The notes: generated from the letters alone by a model not told the origin. DNA of 32,735 nucleotides from Schaalia odontolytica (GCF_002847525.1 NZ_PKKM01000016.1:1-32735), one strand, 5' to 3'. Numbered from the stretch's first letter, positions 23,597 through 32,362 are shown. A program made the numbers and translations.

Positions 23597-26500
23597 ATGC
23601 GCCGCAATGTTGCACGCATCGGGCTCGTCGCCGCCCTCGCCCTGTCCATGGGCGTGGCCACAGCGACCGCCCCACCCACCCGGGCCGACGATCATACCGG
23701 CCTCATCGCGCCCGCCCGCGCCAGTGCCGGCCTGATGAACTACGCCATCAACCTCAGCCCGCAGGCTAGCGCCGAGGACCTCGCGCGCGCGACCTCGCTC
23801 GTCGCATCCGCCGGGGGCGTCACGCTGGCCTCCTACCCGGAGCTGGGGACGTTCTTTGCTCAGAGCGAGTCGGCCTCGTTCGCCCCGGACCTGGCCGAGG
23901 CCCTGGCGAAGGCTGGAATTTCCGTGCACTCGGTCGGCCCGACGCGCGTGGCCGCCGTGCCCGAGGGGGAGCGCCAGGCCGCCCCCGACCCGCAGCCGGC
24001 CCCGCAGCCCGGGGAGGCGAGCCCAGCTCAGTCCGGAGCCCAGTCGGGCACACAGTCCGGAGCACAGTCGGGTGGCCCGTCCTCCCTGCGTGGACAGAGT
24101 GTGACCGAGGCCGATAAGCCCGAGGAGGTCGTCAACTGGGGTGCCCAGGCGATGAGCGCCACCGATGCGGCGGCCGTACCGATCGCGCACGCGCCCGTCA
24201 CCGTCGGCGTCATCGACACCGGCATCGATGACACGCACCCCGATCTCGTGGGTCGTGTCGACACCTCCCGTTCGGTCTCCTGCGGGCACAACGGCATTCC
24301 CTCTCAGGCCTACGGGTCCTGGCGTGATGACTACTTCCACGGCACGCACGTCGCGGGTATCATCGCTGCCAACCACAACGGCATCGGCATCGACGGCATC
24401 GCGCCGACCGCGACCCTCGTTTCCATCAAGGCATCCAATGGCGAGCAGCTCATGTACCCCGAGTACGTGACCTGCGGCTTCATGTGGGCCGCCAGCCACG
24501 GCGTTGACATCGTCAACAACTCCTACTCGATGGACCCGTGGGTCTACTGGAGCCCGAGCGACCCCGAGCAGGCCGCCGGCCTCGAGGCCGCGACCCGCGC
24601 CATCGCCTACGCGCAGGGCAAGGGGCTGGCCGTCATTGCCTCGGCGGGCAACGACGGCATGGACAACGACAACGTGACGACCGACAGTGGATCGCCGACC
24701 GACCTCGACACCCCGATCAAGGACCGCCCCGTGAAGAACGGCGTCAAGGTCCCCGCCATGGTCGAGGGCGTCAGCCAGGTCAGCGCCGCTACGCGCACCA
24801 ACGTCGAGACCAAGCCCGAATGGGCGAACCTCAAGCGCGCGGACTTCTCCAACTACGGCAAGAGCGTCGACTTCACTGCTCCGGGGCAGGACATCTACTC
24901 GACCGTGCCCGCGGCGATCTTCTCCTCCGGCTACGCCAAGACCAGCGGCACCTCCATGGCCACGCCCCACATCACGGGCATCGCCGCGCTCATTAAGTCG
25001 ATCCACCCGGGCTTCCAGGGCAAGCAGATCACCGACCTTATGCGCAAGCAGGCCGCCATGGAATACACGCGCCTGGAAGCGCCCGAGGACGGTAAGGAGT
25101 TCCGCGGCTACGGCTTCATCAACGCGCTGACCACCATGCGCCGCGACCAGCCCCAGCCGACCGTCCAGACCCTGCAGTACCGGGTCGGCAAGGGTGAATG
25201 GAAGGATGTGCACGGAGCGACCCTGCCGGCCGGCCCCGTCACCTTCTACGCCGAGGCCATCGCCCCGATCAGTCACCTGCACATGGACGTCGCGGGCCTG
25301 GCCGCTGTCGACCGCGACGGCTCGGGCAAGTACTTCGACACGGCACTGGGCGTCTCGATTGAAAACGTGGACCTCAGCGCCCTGCTGCCCGAGGGCACGG
25401 ACTCGGTGACCGCCCGCGTCCAGGTCAGCGCCACCGGCATCAACTTCGATCGCCAGGCCGACGACGACACGGGCCGCGAGGCCGTCTTCACCGTCTCGCG
25501 CGACCCCAACGCCGCGGTGACCCCCGCGCCCGATGCCGACGCGCCCGCGCCGGCTGGCCCCGCCACGGCCGGCATCACCGCTCCCGCGCGCAGCAACGAC
25601 CAACTGCCCGCCAACTACGCGGTCAACCTGCCCAAGGGCACGGATAACGCCACCTTCCAGCGTGCGGCGGCCCAGGCCTCGTTCCACGGTGGCCTGTTGC
25701 TGGCGCAGTACCCGGCCTTCGGCACGTTCTTCGTGCAGTCCGCGTCGCCTACCTTCTCGCCCGACCTGGGCGCGGCGCTCGTGAAGGAGGGGATCAGCTA
25801 CGACTCGATCGGCCCGACCCGCCAGGCGCCCGTCGGCGGTAACGAGGCCATGGTCCCCATCTCCTACGAGACGCGAGTCGCGGCGGACGCGGCGATTGCG
25901 GCCGCACCCCGCTCCCAGGGAGCGCAGGGTGACCAGGACGCTGCCCTCACCCCGGACCCGCAGACCGGTAACGGATGGCACCTCCAGGCCCTGCGCGCCC
26001 TCGAGGCGCAGGGCGTGGACGTCATGCGTGCGCCCGTCACGGTGGGCATCATGGACCAGTCCGTCGATGACACCGTGCCGGACCTGGTCGGACAGGTCGA
26101 CCACGACAAGTCCGTGTCCTGCTCGTTCAACGGCATCCCGAACCGCGACCCCGCCGCCTGGCGCTGGGATGACGCGACCCACGGCACGCACGTGGCCGGC
26201 TCGATCGCCGCGAAGCACGACGGCGTGGGCGTGGACGGTGTGAACCCGACCCTGCGTATCGCCGCGATCAACGTGGCTTCGCGCAACGGCGGATTCTTCT
26301 ACCCCGAGTACATCGTGTGCGGCTTCGTGTGGGCCGCCGAGCACGGCATCTCGGTGACCAACGGTTCGTACTACGTGGATCCGTGGAAGTACTGGCTCCC
26401 CAACGACCCCGAGCAGGCCGCGGGCCAGGAGGCCGTGCAGCGCGCGGTCGACTACGCGACCTCGAAGGACGTCATCAACGTGGTGGCCGCCGGTAACTTC

Positions 26501-27925
26501 TCGACCGACCTGGACAACCTGCCCACGACTGACGACTCGGCTCCCGGTGACACCTGGGGTGCGCACGAGCGCGACGTGACGGGCGCCGTCTACATGCCGC
26601 CGAAGCTGCGCGGTACGCTCTCGGTGTCCGCGCTGCAGCTGCCCGAGGGCGCCGACCCCGCAACCGGCGTGCTCGAGCCGGCCTCCTGGTCGAACTGGGG
26701 CGCGACGAGCGTCGACTTCGCCGCCCCCGGCGCGAAGATCTACGCGCCGCTGACGAGCTGGTACGGCAAGGCCTACGGCAACCTGTACGGCACGTCGCAG
26801 GCCTCGCCCCTGGCGGCCGCCGTCATGGCGACGCTGCGCCAGGTCCACCCGGAGATGAACGCCGAGCAGATCATCGCCCTGGCGAAGAAGCAGGCGGGGG
26901 ATCCATCGAACTGGGATCGCCTCAAGCCCGTCGAGGGCCGCGAGTACCGGGGCGCGGGCCTGCCCAACGCCCTGGACGCGGTTCTCAAGGATCAGGCGAA
27001 GCCCGTCATCGGCAGCGTTGAATACTCCACCGATGGCACTACGTGGCAGCCGCTGGCGGGGGAGAGCGTCGCCGGGCGCGTCTCCATCCGCGTGACCGTC
27101 ACCGGTCCGGTGACATCCGCGCGTCTCCTCGTCGGTGAGCGCGAGGTCGCGACCGGCGTGGGCAACGGCGCCTTCGAGGGCAACTCGGTGACGCTGCAGG
27201 CCGACGGTGTGGACGTGTCCCACCCGAACGGAACGGGACGCTTCGCGGGCGCCGCGACGGTCACGGTCGAGGCCATGGGCCGCAACAACGACGCCCGGGC
27301 CGACGACGACGCGACGCTCCAGGTTCCCTTCACGGTCAGCCCTGACCAGGTCGGCCCGGACGAGGCCCGCTCGGGCCGCTGGGTGTCCGGCGCGTTCGGC
27401 TGGTGGTGGCGCTACGAGGACGGCACCTACCCGACCTCGACGCAGCTGCGCATCGACGGGGCGATCTACCGCTTCGACTCCCGCGGTTACATGGTGACCG
27501 GCTGGGTCAGCGAGGGCGGCCACTGGTTCTACTACGGACCCTCCGGCGGCCAGGCCGCAGGCTGGGTGCAGGTGCGTGGAACCTGGTACTACCTGGATCC
27601 CATCAGCGGCGAGATGGCCAGCGGATGGACCAAGGTGCGCGACACCTGGTACTACCTGGGCTCCTCGGGCGCGATGCGCACCGGCTGGATGCGCGACGGC
27701 TCCACCTGGTACTACCTGGCTGATTCTGGTGCGATGGCCACGGGCTGGGCGCGCATCGGTTCCTCCTGGTACCACTTCGCCACCTCCGGCGCGATGAGCA
27801 CCGGCTGGGTGAAGGACGGCGGCTCCTGGTTCTACCTGTCTTCCTCCGGGGCGATGGTGACCGGGGCACGCTGGATCGACGGCACGCGCTACGTGTTCGA
27901 CGACGAGGGACGCCTCCAGGAGTAG
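23597..27925 (+). CDS. secreted tandem S8 protease (two protease modules) with cell-wall-binding repeats
   Basis: A 1442-residue paralogue of the upstream protease in which the prodomain-S8-beta module occurs twice. Signal peptide MRRNVARIGLVAALALSMGV, cleavage near TRA-DD at 30. Module 1: prodomain-like ~45-118, QSG-repeat linker ~135-160, S8 triad Asp207, His248, Ser453 (GTSMATPH), then a beta-rich domain. Module 2: second prodomain-like stretch ~672-745, then Asp820 (in GIMDQSVDD), His862 (HGTHVAG) and Ser1067 (GTSQASP), then another beta domain. Residues ~1260-1442 are about eight cell-wall-binding repeats (WYYL-x-SSGAM-x-TGW). All six catalytic positions are present. The leader and ribosome site match those of protease 1. 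Probably surface-attached. Confidence 0.92.
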   Translation: MRRNVARIGLVAALALSMGVATATAPPTRADDHTGLIAPARASAGLMNYAINLSPQASAEDLARATSLVASAGGVTLASYPELGTFFAQSESASFAPDLAEALAKAGISVHSVGPTRVAAVPEGERQAAPDPQPAPQPGEASPAQSGAQSGTQSGAQSGGPSSLRGQSVTEADKPEEVVNWGAQAMSATDAAAVPIAHAPVTVGVIDTGIDDTHPDLVGRVDTSRSVSCGHNGIPSQAYGSWRDDYFHGTHVAGIIAANHNGIGIDGIAPTATLVSIKASNGEQLMYPEYVTCGFMWAASHGVDIVNNSYSMDPWVYWSPSDPEQAAGLEAATRAIAYAQGKGLAVIASAGNDGMDNDNVTTDSGSPTDLDTPIKDRPVKNGVKVPAMVEGVSQVSAATRTNVETKPEWANLKRADFSNYGKSVDFTAPGQDIYSTVPAAIFSSGYAKTSGTSMATPHITGIAALIKSIHPGFQGKQITDLMRKQAAMEYTRLEAPEDGKEFRGYGFINALTTMRRDQPQPTVQTLQYRVGKGEWKDVHGATLPAGPVTFYAEAIAPISHLHMDVAGLAAVDRDGSGKYFDTALGVSIENVDLSALLPEGTDSVTARVQVSATGINFDRQADDDTGREAVFTVSRDPNAAVTPAPDADAPAPAGPATAGITAPARSNDQLPANYAVNLPKGTDNATFQRAAAQASFHGGLLLAQYPAFGTFFVQSASPTFSPDLGAALVKEGISYDSIGPTRQAPVGGNEAMVPISYETRVAADAAIAAAPRSQGAQGDQDAALTPDPQTGNGWHLQALRALEAQGVDVMRAPVTVGIMDQSVDDTVPDLVGQVDHDKSVSCSFNGIPNRDPAAWRWDDATHGTHVAGSIAAKHDGVGVDGVNPTLRIAAINVASRNGGFFYPEYIVCGFVWAAEHGISVTNGSYYVDPWKYWLPNDPEQAAGQEAVQRAVDYATSKDVINVVAAGNFSTDLDNLPTTDDSAPGDTWGAHERDVTGAVYMPPKLRGTLSVSALQLPEGADPATGVLEPASWSNWGATSVDFAAPGAKIYAPLTSWYGKAYGNLYGTSQASPLAAAVMATLRQVHPEMNAEQIIALAKKQAGDPSNWDRLKPVEGREYRGAGLPNALDAVLKDQAKPVIGSVEYSTDGTTWQPLAGESVAGRVSIRVTVTGPVTSARLLVGEREVATGVGNGAFEGNSVTLQADGVDVSHPNGTGRFAGAATVTVEAMGRNNDARADDDATLQVPFTVSPDQVGPDEARSGRWVSGAFGWWWRYEDGTYPTSTQLRIDGAIYRFDSRGYMVTGWVSEGGHWFYYGPSGGQAAGWVQVRGTWYYLDPISGEMASGWTKVRDTWYYLGSSGAMRTGWMRDGSTWYYLADSGAMATGWARIGSSWYHFATSGAMSTGWVKDGGSWFYLSSSGAMVTGARWIDGTRYVFDDEGRLQE

Positions 27926-27963
27926 GCATCACGAGGCCGGGGTTCCTTCCCGGTTGAGATGGT

Positions 27964-27999
27964 GAGGGGCCGCGCACGATGTCTCGTGCGCGGCCCCTC
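27964..27999 (+). terminator. strong hairpin after protease 2
   Basis: GAGGGGCCGCGCACGA and its exact complement form a perfect 16-bp stem with loop TGTC, 38 bases after the stop. No T run follows, so it could stabilise the 3' end or act as a terminator without a U tract. Confidence 0.7.
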
Positions 28000-28056
28000 G
28001 CACGTGTTGCGCCTGTGCGAGGAGAGATGTCGTGGGGGCCTTCCCTCTGGCGTCTA

Positions 28057-28085
28057 TTTCGTACTACACTAGCGTGTATACGAAA
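28057..28085. promoter_or_regulatory. palindromic operator/promoter of the toxin-antitoxin pair
   Basis: TTTCGTA-C-TACAC-TAGC-GTGTA-TACGAAA is an almost perfect 29-base palindrome with one extra C. TACACT (28065-28070) inside it can serve as -10. It ends 17 bases before the toxin start, the expected place for autoregulation by an RHH antitoxin. Confidence 0.7.
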
Positions 28086-28101
28086 CTATGGAGGTGATCG
28101 C

Positions 28102-28359
28102 GTGCGAGTCCGGGTTCATCCTCGTGTCCATCAACGTCATAGTGATGTTGAGGATGATGATGTTATCGCTGCCTTCGAGGGCACGTTGCGTTCGCGTGCG
28201 CGCGATACGCATCCGATCCAGTGGGTCGGGGTTGGCCTCGACCGCAAGGGGCGACTTCTGGAATATATTGCGGTCGAGGATGAGCCCGATGGATGGCTCA
28301 TTTTCCATGCGATGCTGGTAACGCGAGCGGTGCTCGCAGAGGTTGGTTTAAGGAGGTAA
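28102..28359 (+). CDS. BrnT-like toxin (tentative)
   Basis: An 85-residue basic/acidic small protein starting at GTG 28102, preceded by GGAGGTGA. The HPRVHQRHSDVEDDDVIAAF opening, the middle WVGVGLDRKGRLLEYIAV and IFHAMLVTRAV near the end follow the pattern of BrnT/DUF4258-type RelE-fold toxins: His/Arg-rich start, a strand with Gly-Arg-Leu-Leu, then an (H/S)A(M/R) strand. A longer frame opens at 27979 but runs through the preceding hairpin. The toxin-first order and an RHH partner overlapping its stop fit BrnT-BrnA systems. An mRNA-cleaving activity is family-based inference. Confidence 0.65.
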   Translation: MRVRVHPRVHQRHSDVEDDDVIAAFEGTLRSRARDTHPIQWVGVGLDRKGRLLEYIAVEDEPDGWLIFHAMLVTRAVLAEVGLRR

Positions 28360-28361
28360 TG

Positions 28362-28625
28362 ATGGCGACGTATAAGTCAGCTGACGGCGCGACATTCACC
28401 GATGAGGATCTGGAGCGTTGGGGGAACGAAGCCGAGACCGGTGTTCCTTACGACGGGAAGCATCTCGGATCGTCAGTGGCCGGACGTCCGATTAGTGTCG
28501 GTGTTGGTGCTAAGCCGTTCACCCTCCGTCTTGATCGTTCTCGCCGTGCCAAGCTCGCTGAGGTGGCTCAGGAGCGCGGTACGACGCCGTCGCAGCTCGT
28601 GCGCGATTTGATCGACGCCCTTTAA
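28362..28625 (+). CDS. ribbon-helix-helix antitoxin
   Basis: An 87-residue protein starting at ATG 28362, with AGGAGG (28351-28356) five bases upstream; an ATG at 28359 is too close to that site. The N-terminal half (FTDEDLERWGNEAETG) should contact the toxin. The C-terminal half, FTLRLDRSRRAKLAEVAQER followed by GTTPSQLVRDLIDAL, is a clear CopG-type ribbon-helix-helix DNA-binding motif. It probably neutralises the upstream toxin and represses the operon by binding the palindrome at 28057-28085. Confidence 0.8.
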   Translation: MATYKSADGATFTDEDLERWGNEAETGVPYDGKHLGSSVAGRPISVGVGAKPFTLRLDRSRRAKLAEVAQERGTTPSQLVRDLIDAL

Positions 28626-28729
28626 GAGAGGCGTGTGGCCGTTCAGTTGGCCTCGTTGCTCCTGTGATGTGTTCGTGCGAGGTCTTGTGTGCGGTGGTTT
28701 CGTAGTCTTGTTTTCCTCCAAGGTGTCAT

Positions 28730-28825
28730 ATGCGTGATCGTCTTCTTCGCGGAGAACCCGTCAGTGATGAGCAGATTCAGGCGTGGGCTGATGAAGCTGA
28801 GCGCGGCTACGACCTGACGAAGCTG
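28730..28825 (+). pseudogene. truncated antitoxin-like remnant
   Basis: Translation from ATG 28730 gives SDEQIQAWADEAERGYDLTKL within the first 32 residues, the same pattern as the N-terminus of the neighbouring antitoxin (TDEDLERWGNEAETG). The ribbon-helix-helix half is missing. The frame runs on to 28936 only as the antisense of the convergent membrane-protein gene, whose stop (28807) lies inside the remnant. Confidence 0.6.
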
Positions 28826-29862
28826 GTGCCCCCGCTCAGCGACGTGAAGCCCGCCTTCTCGGGCGTTGTGCCCAAGCGTGCGGCGATGAGCTCCTTGTCC
28901 TCATCGGAGGCGAGGGCGCGGACCCACGAGGCGTAGGTGGCCTCGTCGGCGTGGACCTCCTGCGTGAGCGGGTTGCGCCGCTTGGAGACGATCGTGCGCA
29001 CGTGCGCGGCGAACACCCACACGTTCGCCACCAGGGCGGCCGCCGAGAGGATGAACATCGCCCAGGGGTTGTGAGCGCTGCGGTGGGCGAACATCGAATC
29101 GTGCATGAAGTGCGGGAACGTGAGCACGACTCCCGACCACAGCGTGAGCGTGTACGCGCGGTACTGGATCCACGCGCCTCGCCCAACCTTCATGAGCGCA
29201 GGGATCGTGCACGAGGCCAGCAGCGCCACGCCCGAGTACCACGCGCGGTCCGCCAGGCAGTTGTACACGTAGGCGAGGTTCCACAGGTCGTAGGCGATGA
29301 TCCATCCGATCGTCAGGTCGCCCCAGATGAGGGCGCGCTCCTTGCCCTTGGATACGAAGATCCCGACCCACCCGGAGATCGCGAGCAGGTTCAGGATGCC
29401 CGCGACGCCGTTCATGATGTTCCACGGCCCGCCCCACGTGACCATCCCCTGCGAGGGATCCACCCCGTGAATCCCGTAGCACTGGAAGTCGCGCACCACG
29501 GCCTCGGCGATGTTCACCGCCAGGATGGCGGGCGGGATGATGAGGTACCAGCGGTTGTAGCGCAGCCTGGGGAAGACCTGCAGGGCGACGAGGCACAGGG
29601 ACCCCGCCAGCGCCGAGTACTGTTTCACGATTGGGAACCAGCCCGCCGAGGCTGTCCCCGCCGTCGAGTGCGGCCACCAGAAGATGGTCAGCGCGATGGG
29701 CACGACCACGAAGAGCGCGAGGACCACCCACATGTTGCGCTGGGCCAGCCACGCCCCGCCCGCGAGGAGCACGATGACGAGGAGGAGCATCGCGTAGTCC
29801 CACCACTGGCCGACCTCGAAGAAGAAGAGCGTCGGGTAGTCCGGGGGAGTGACGGTGCCCAT
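28807..29862 (-). CDS. DUF5692-type polytopic membrane protein A
   Basis: A 351-residue membrane protein starting at ATG 29862, overlapping the SRPBCC-like stop by one base (TGATG). About eight hydrophobic segments are visible. Conserved blocks shared with the divergent paralogue at 31073 include NIAEAVVRD, a PWN/YWN motif, IAYDLWNLAYVYNCLADRAW, CTIPAL and a terminal KRRNP. I recall these as features of DUF5692, an uncharacterised family; the exact assignment needs a profile search. The last codons run into the antitoxin remnant, so the C-terminus (TSLSGGTSFVRS) may have been altered by rearrangement. Function unknown. Confidence 0.75.
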   Translation of the reverse strand: MGTVTPPDYPTLFFFEVGQWWDYAMLLLVIVLLAGGAWLAQRNMWVVLALFVVVPIALTIFWWPHSTAGTASAGWFPIVKQYSALAGSLCLVALQVFPRLRYNRWYLIIPPAILAVNIAEAVVRDFQCYGIHGVDPSQGMVTWGGPWNIMNGVAGILNLLAISGWVGIFVSKGKERALIWGDLTIGWIIAYDLWNLAYVYNCLADRAWYSGVALLASCTIPALMKVGRGAWIQYRAYTLTLWSGVVLTFPHFMHDSMFAHRSAHNPWAMFILSAAALVANVWVFAAHVRTIVSKRRNPLTQEVHADEATYASWVRALASDEDKELIAARLGTTPEKAGFTSLSGGTSFVRS

Positions 29863-30905
29863 CAGCGCTGCTCCTTCCCCCAATTGGGCAGGTAGGTGCG
29901 CTCCATCTTCTGGCGGATCTGCTCCTCCCAGGAGAAGGTGGGTTCGGTCCAGCCCTCGAAGTAGGAGGCGTCGACCTCGTTCGCCCACGGGCTGTCCGCG
30001 CCCGTCGGTGGCCAGGAGGGGTCGTCGGTGACGGGTGGGCGGATCTCGGCGACGGCAGGGGCGGACCGTCCGTAGCGGAACCACTGGGTGAAGGTCTCCT
30101 CGAACAGGGGAGTGCCGTCGTAGCGCCCCGCGGGCGTGCCCGAGTTGAAGAAGCGTCCGCCCAGCATGCCGCGCATGAAGCGGCCCGTCAGGTGCTGCTT
30201 CTTCTTGAACTCGAGGACGCGCTTGACGTAGAGGTTTTGCAGGTGGGTCATGCACCCGCCGATGAACTCGATGTTCACCCAGTTCAGGGCCTTCATGGCG
30301 GGGGAGGCGGGCTCGTAGCCGATGCGCCAGTGGTTGATCAGGCGCGTGCGCCCGCCCGACAGGGGCACCATGTAGAAGCACCAGGCGGCCGCGAAGTTCG
30401 TCATCCCGGGGAAGCGGAACGCGTAGGAGCCGGGCGCCTTGGGCGGGTTCTTCGTGTCGACCCACTGGACCATGTACTTGCCGGGTACGATGTCCGCCCA
30501 TTCCATCGACATGCCGTGGAAGTCGAAGGCCGCGATGTCGCCGGGCACCATCGAGTCGGGCTGCTGGAACTCCTCCTGGATCTCGTAGGAGTTGAAGAAG
30601 GGCAGGCGCGCGAAGACGCGCTCGAGGAACTCCGAGGAGAAGGATCCGGACTTTTCTGCGCCGATCTGCTTGAAGAGTCGCCACACCGCGTAGGCGGGCG
30701 CGTCGATTGTGATCGCGTATGTTGAGGAGTAGCCGTTGTCGTAGTTGGCGTCGATGAGGTCGTCGCCCGGGTAGTGCCAGGCCTGCTCCTCGGGCGTGGC
30801 CTTGCCGCTGAGCTGGCTGAAGGCGTACATACCTCCCAGGAGCGCGGCGGTTCCGGTCAGGCCAGCGGCACAGAGGGTACGACGGGGTAGACGGTGGCGT
30901 GTCAT
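29862..30905 (-). CDS. membrane-anchored SRPBCC-like protein
   Basis: A 347-residue protein starting at ATG 30905, with AAGGAGGAGG upstream. A Tat-like or membrane-anchor N-terminus (RRTLCAAGLTGTAALLGGMY) is followed by a START/polyketide-cyclase-like SRPBCC pattern at ~60-220: YSSTYAITIDAPAYAVWRLF, PGDIAAFDFHG, MVQWVDTKN, FAAAWCFYMVPL and GGRTRLINHWRIGY. The C-terminal ~80 residues are Pro/Trp-rich. SRPBCC folds bind hydrophobic ligands. Coupled translation with DUF5692-type A suggests a shared function, possibly lipid or small-molecule handling at the membrane (inference). Confidence 0.7.
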   Translation of the reverse strand: MTRHRLPRRTLCAAGLTGTAALLGGMYAFSQLSGKATPEEQAWHYPGDDLIDANYDNGYSSTYAITIDAPAYAVWRLFKQIGAEKSGSFSSEFLERVFARLPFFNSYEIQEEFQQPDSMVPGDIAAFDFHGMSMEWADIVPGKYMVQWVDTKNPPKAPGSYAFRFPGMTNFAAAWCFYMVPLSGGRTRLINHWRIGYEPASPAMKALNWVNIEFIGGCMTHLQNLYVKRVLEFKKKQHLTGRFMRGMLGGRFFNSGTPAGRYDGTPLFEETFTQWFRYGRSAPAVAEIRPPVTDDPSWPPTGADSPWANEVDASYFEGWTEPTFSWEEQIRQKMERTYLPNWGKEQR

Positions 30906-31000
30906 GGGTCCTCCTCCTTGAGGAATTGACGAGGGGCGCCCGCGCTGGCGCTGGCCCGTGGGGAGCCCCGGAACGATGGGGATTCGACGGTGAACCCCGC

Positions 31001-31015
31001 ACACTAGGTTAGTGT
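31001..31015. promoter_or_regulatory. operator candidate between divergent SRPBCC and DUF5692 genes
   Basis: ACACTA-GGT-TAGTGT is a perfect 6-bp inverted repeat with a three-base centre in the 167-base divergent intergenic region. TATGAT (31023-31028) is a possible plus-strand -10 next to it. A dimeric repressor controlling both directions is possible. Confidence 0.4.
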
Positions 31016-31072
31016 TTCGGATTATGATAGCCGACAACTATTAGCCCGGTTGTGCGTTCGAAGGAGAATGCC

Positions 31073-32362
31073 GTGGACTCGCTTTTCCTGTGGGAGCTTG
31101 GGACTCCCAAGGTCTATCTCATCTGGCTGCTGGTGCTCGCCGCCCAGATCGCCGTCGCGGAAATCAATAGGCGGTGGAACTGGACGATCTTCGCCGTGTG
31201 GACCGTGGGTGGCATCGCGCTCATGCCCTACGCGTGGATCCATGGGACGCCCATGGTGGGGTGGTTCCCGTTCGGCAAGTACGCGATCATGATCCTGACC
31301 GCCACCATGACGGGCACGGTCCTGGTCTACGCGAAGCGCAACCCAGTCAAGGCGCACAAGTACGCGATCTGGCTGGGCGTGGCCCTGTGGATCGGCCTGG
31401 CCGTCAACATCATGGAGGCGAACATCCGCGACCTGACGATCTACTTCAACGCGGATGCGTACTACGCGTGCGGCGCCGACTGGCAGTGCCTGAAGGGCGT
31501 CAACGACGCGCACACGATTGACATGATCGCGGGCCTGCCCGAGGCCAGGGGAGTGAGCGCCGAGCTGCACTCCCAGCAGTGGTACCAGGAGGTTGCCGCC
31601 AACCTGTCCGCCCGCCACGTCGGCATCGACCCGGAGACGGGCTTCCGCACGATTGGCGGGTATTGGAACCTGCTGTCCGCTGCGGCCGGCCTGCTCAACA
31701 TCATGACGATCACGGGCCTGGGCAAGATCATCGTCACCTCGCCCGGGAAGCGCTCCGTGCGCGGCCTCATCTGGGTGGACATGGTGTGGCCGTGGGTGAT
31801 CGCCTACGACCTGTGGAATCACGCGTTCTTGTACAACTCGCTGGCCGACTACACGTGGTACTGCACGCTCGCCCTGCTGCTCGCCTGCACGATCCCGGCG
31901 TTCACGTGGGCGAAGGGGCAGTGGATCTGGTTCCGCTGCTTCACGCTGGTCTTCTGGATCTCCATGAACACCCTCCTGCCCGAGGTCTTGGTCCCTCCCT
32001 CGGACATCTTCAACTTCGCGACCATGGACCCGCGCGCGAACATCGCGTGTGCGGCCGCCGCGCTCGCGGCCAATGTCGCGCTGTTCGCCTACTGGCTGTA
32101 CAAGATCGTGGTGTACAAGAGGAACCCGATCACGGGCGTCCTGTACTGTGAGCTGTCCGAGTTCCGCACCATCGTGCGCGAGCACTGCGATGACAAGGAC
32201 AAGTACTTCCTCGTCGACCGCATCCCCGAGACGCCCGCGGAGCTCGGCTTCGAGCCCGACTCACCCACGGCGCCCGCTGACGGCTACCGCGCCTGGATGC
32301 CCTGGTGGAGGGGAGAGGACCGGCGGCACCCGTCGAAGAGGGATGCGGGTTCGCGCTCGTAG
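31073..32362 (+). CDS. DUF5692-type polytopic membrane protein B
   Basis: A 429-residue membrane protein, paralogue of the minus-strand protein at 28807. GTG 31073 is chosen because AAGGAGAA (31061-31068) lies just upstream; an in-frame GTG at 31052 has no such site. Shared blocks: NIMEANIRD, GGYWNLLSAAAGLLNI, IAYDLWNHAFLYNSLADYTW, CTIPAF, KRNPITG and a C-terminal TPAELGF. Compared with A it has an insertion of about 70 residues (DAYYACGADWQCLKG to IDPETGFRT), with a Cys pair, between the EA-x-IRD and YWN blocks, probably outside the membrane. Function unknown. Confidence 0.75.
   Translation: MDSLFLWELGTPKVYLIWLLVLAAQIAVAEINRRWNWTIFAVWTVGGIALMPYAWIHGTPMVGWFPFGKYAIMILTATMTGTVLVYAKRNPVKAHKYAIWLGVALWIGLAVNIMEANIRDLTIYFNADAYYACGADWQCLKGVNDAHTIDMIAGLPEARGVSAELHSQQWYQEVAANLSARHVGIDPETGFRTIGGYWNLLSAAAGLLNIMTITGLGKIIVTSPGKRSVRGLIWVDMVWPWVIAYDLWNHAFLYNSLADYTWYCTLALLLACTIPAFTWAKGQWIWFRCFTLVFWISMNTLLPEVLVPPSDIFNFATMDPRANIACAAAALAANVALFAYWLYKIVVYKRNPITGVLYCELSEFRTIVREHCDDKDKYFLVDRIPETPAELGFEPDSPTAPADGYRAWMPWWRGEDRRHPSKRDAGSRS

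Noticed and set aside
23528..27775. A 1415-codon open frame on the minus strand
   Set aside because: It is antisense to the tandem protease and has no recognisable motif; same cause as above.
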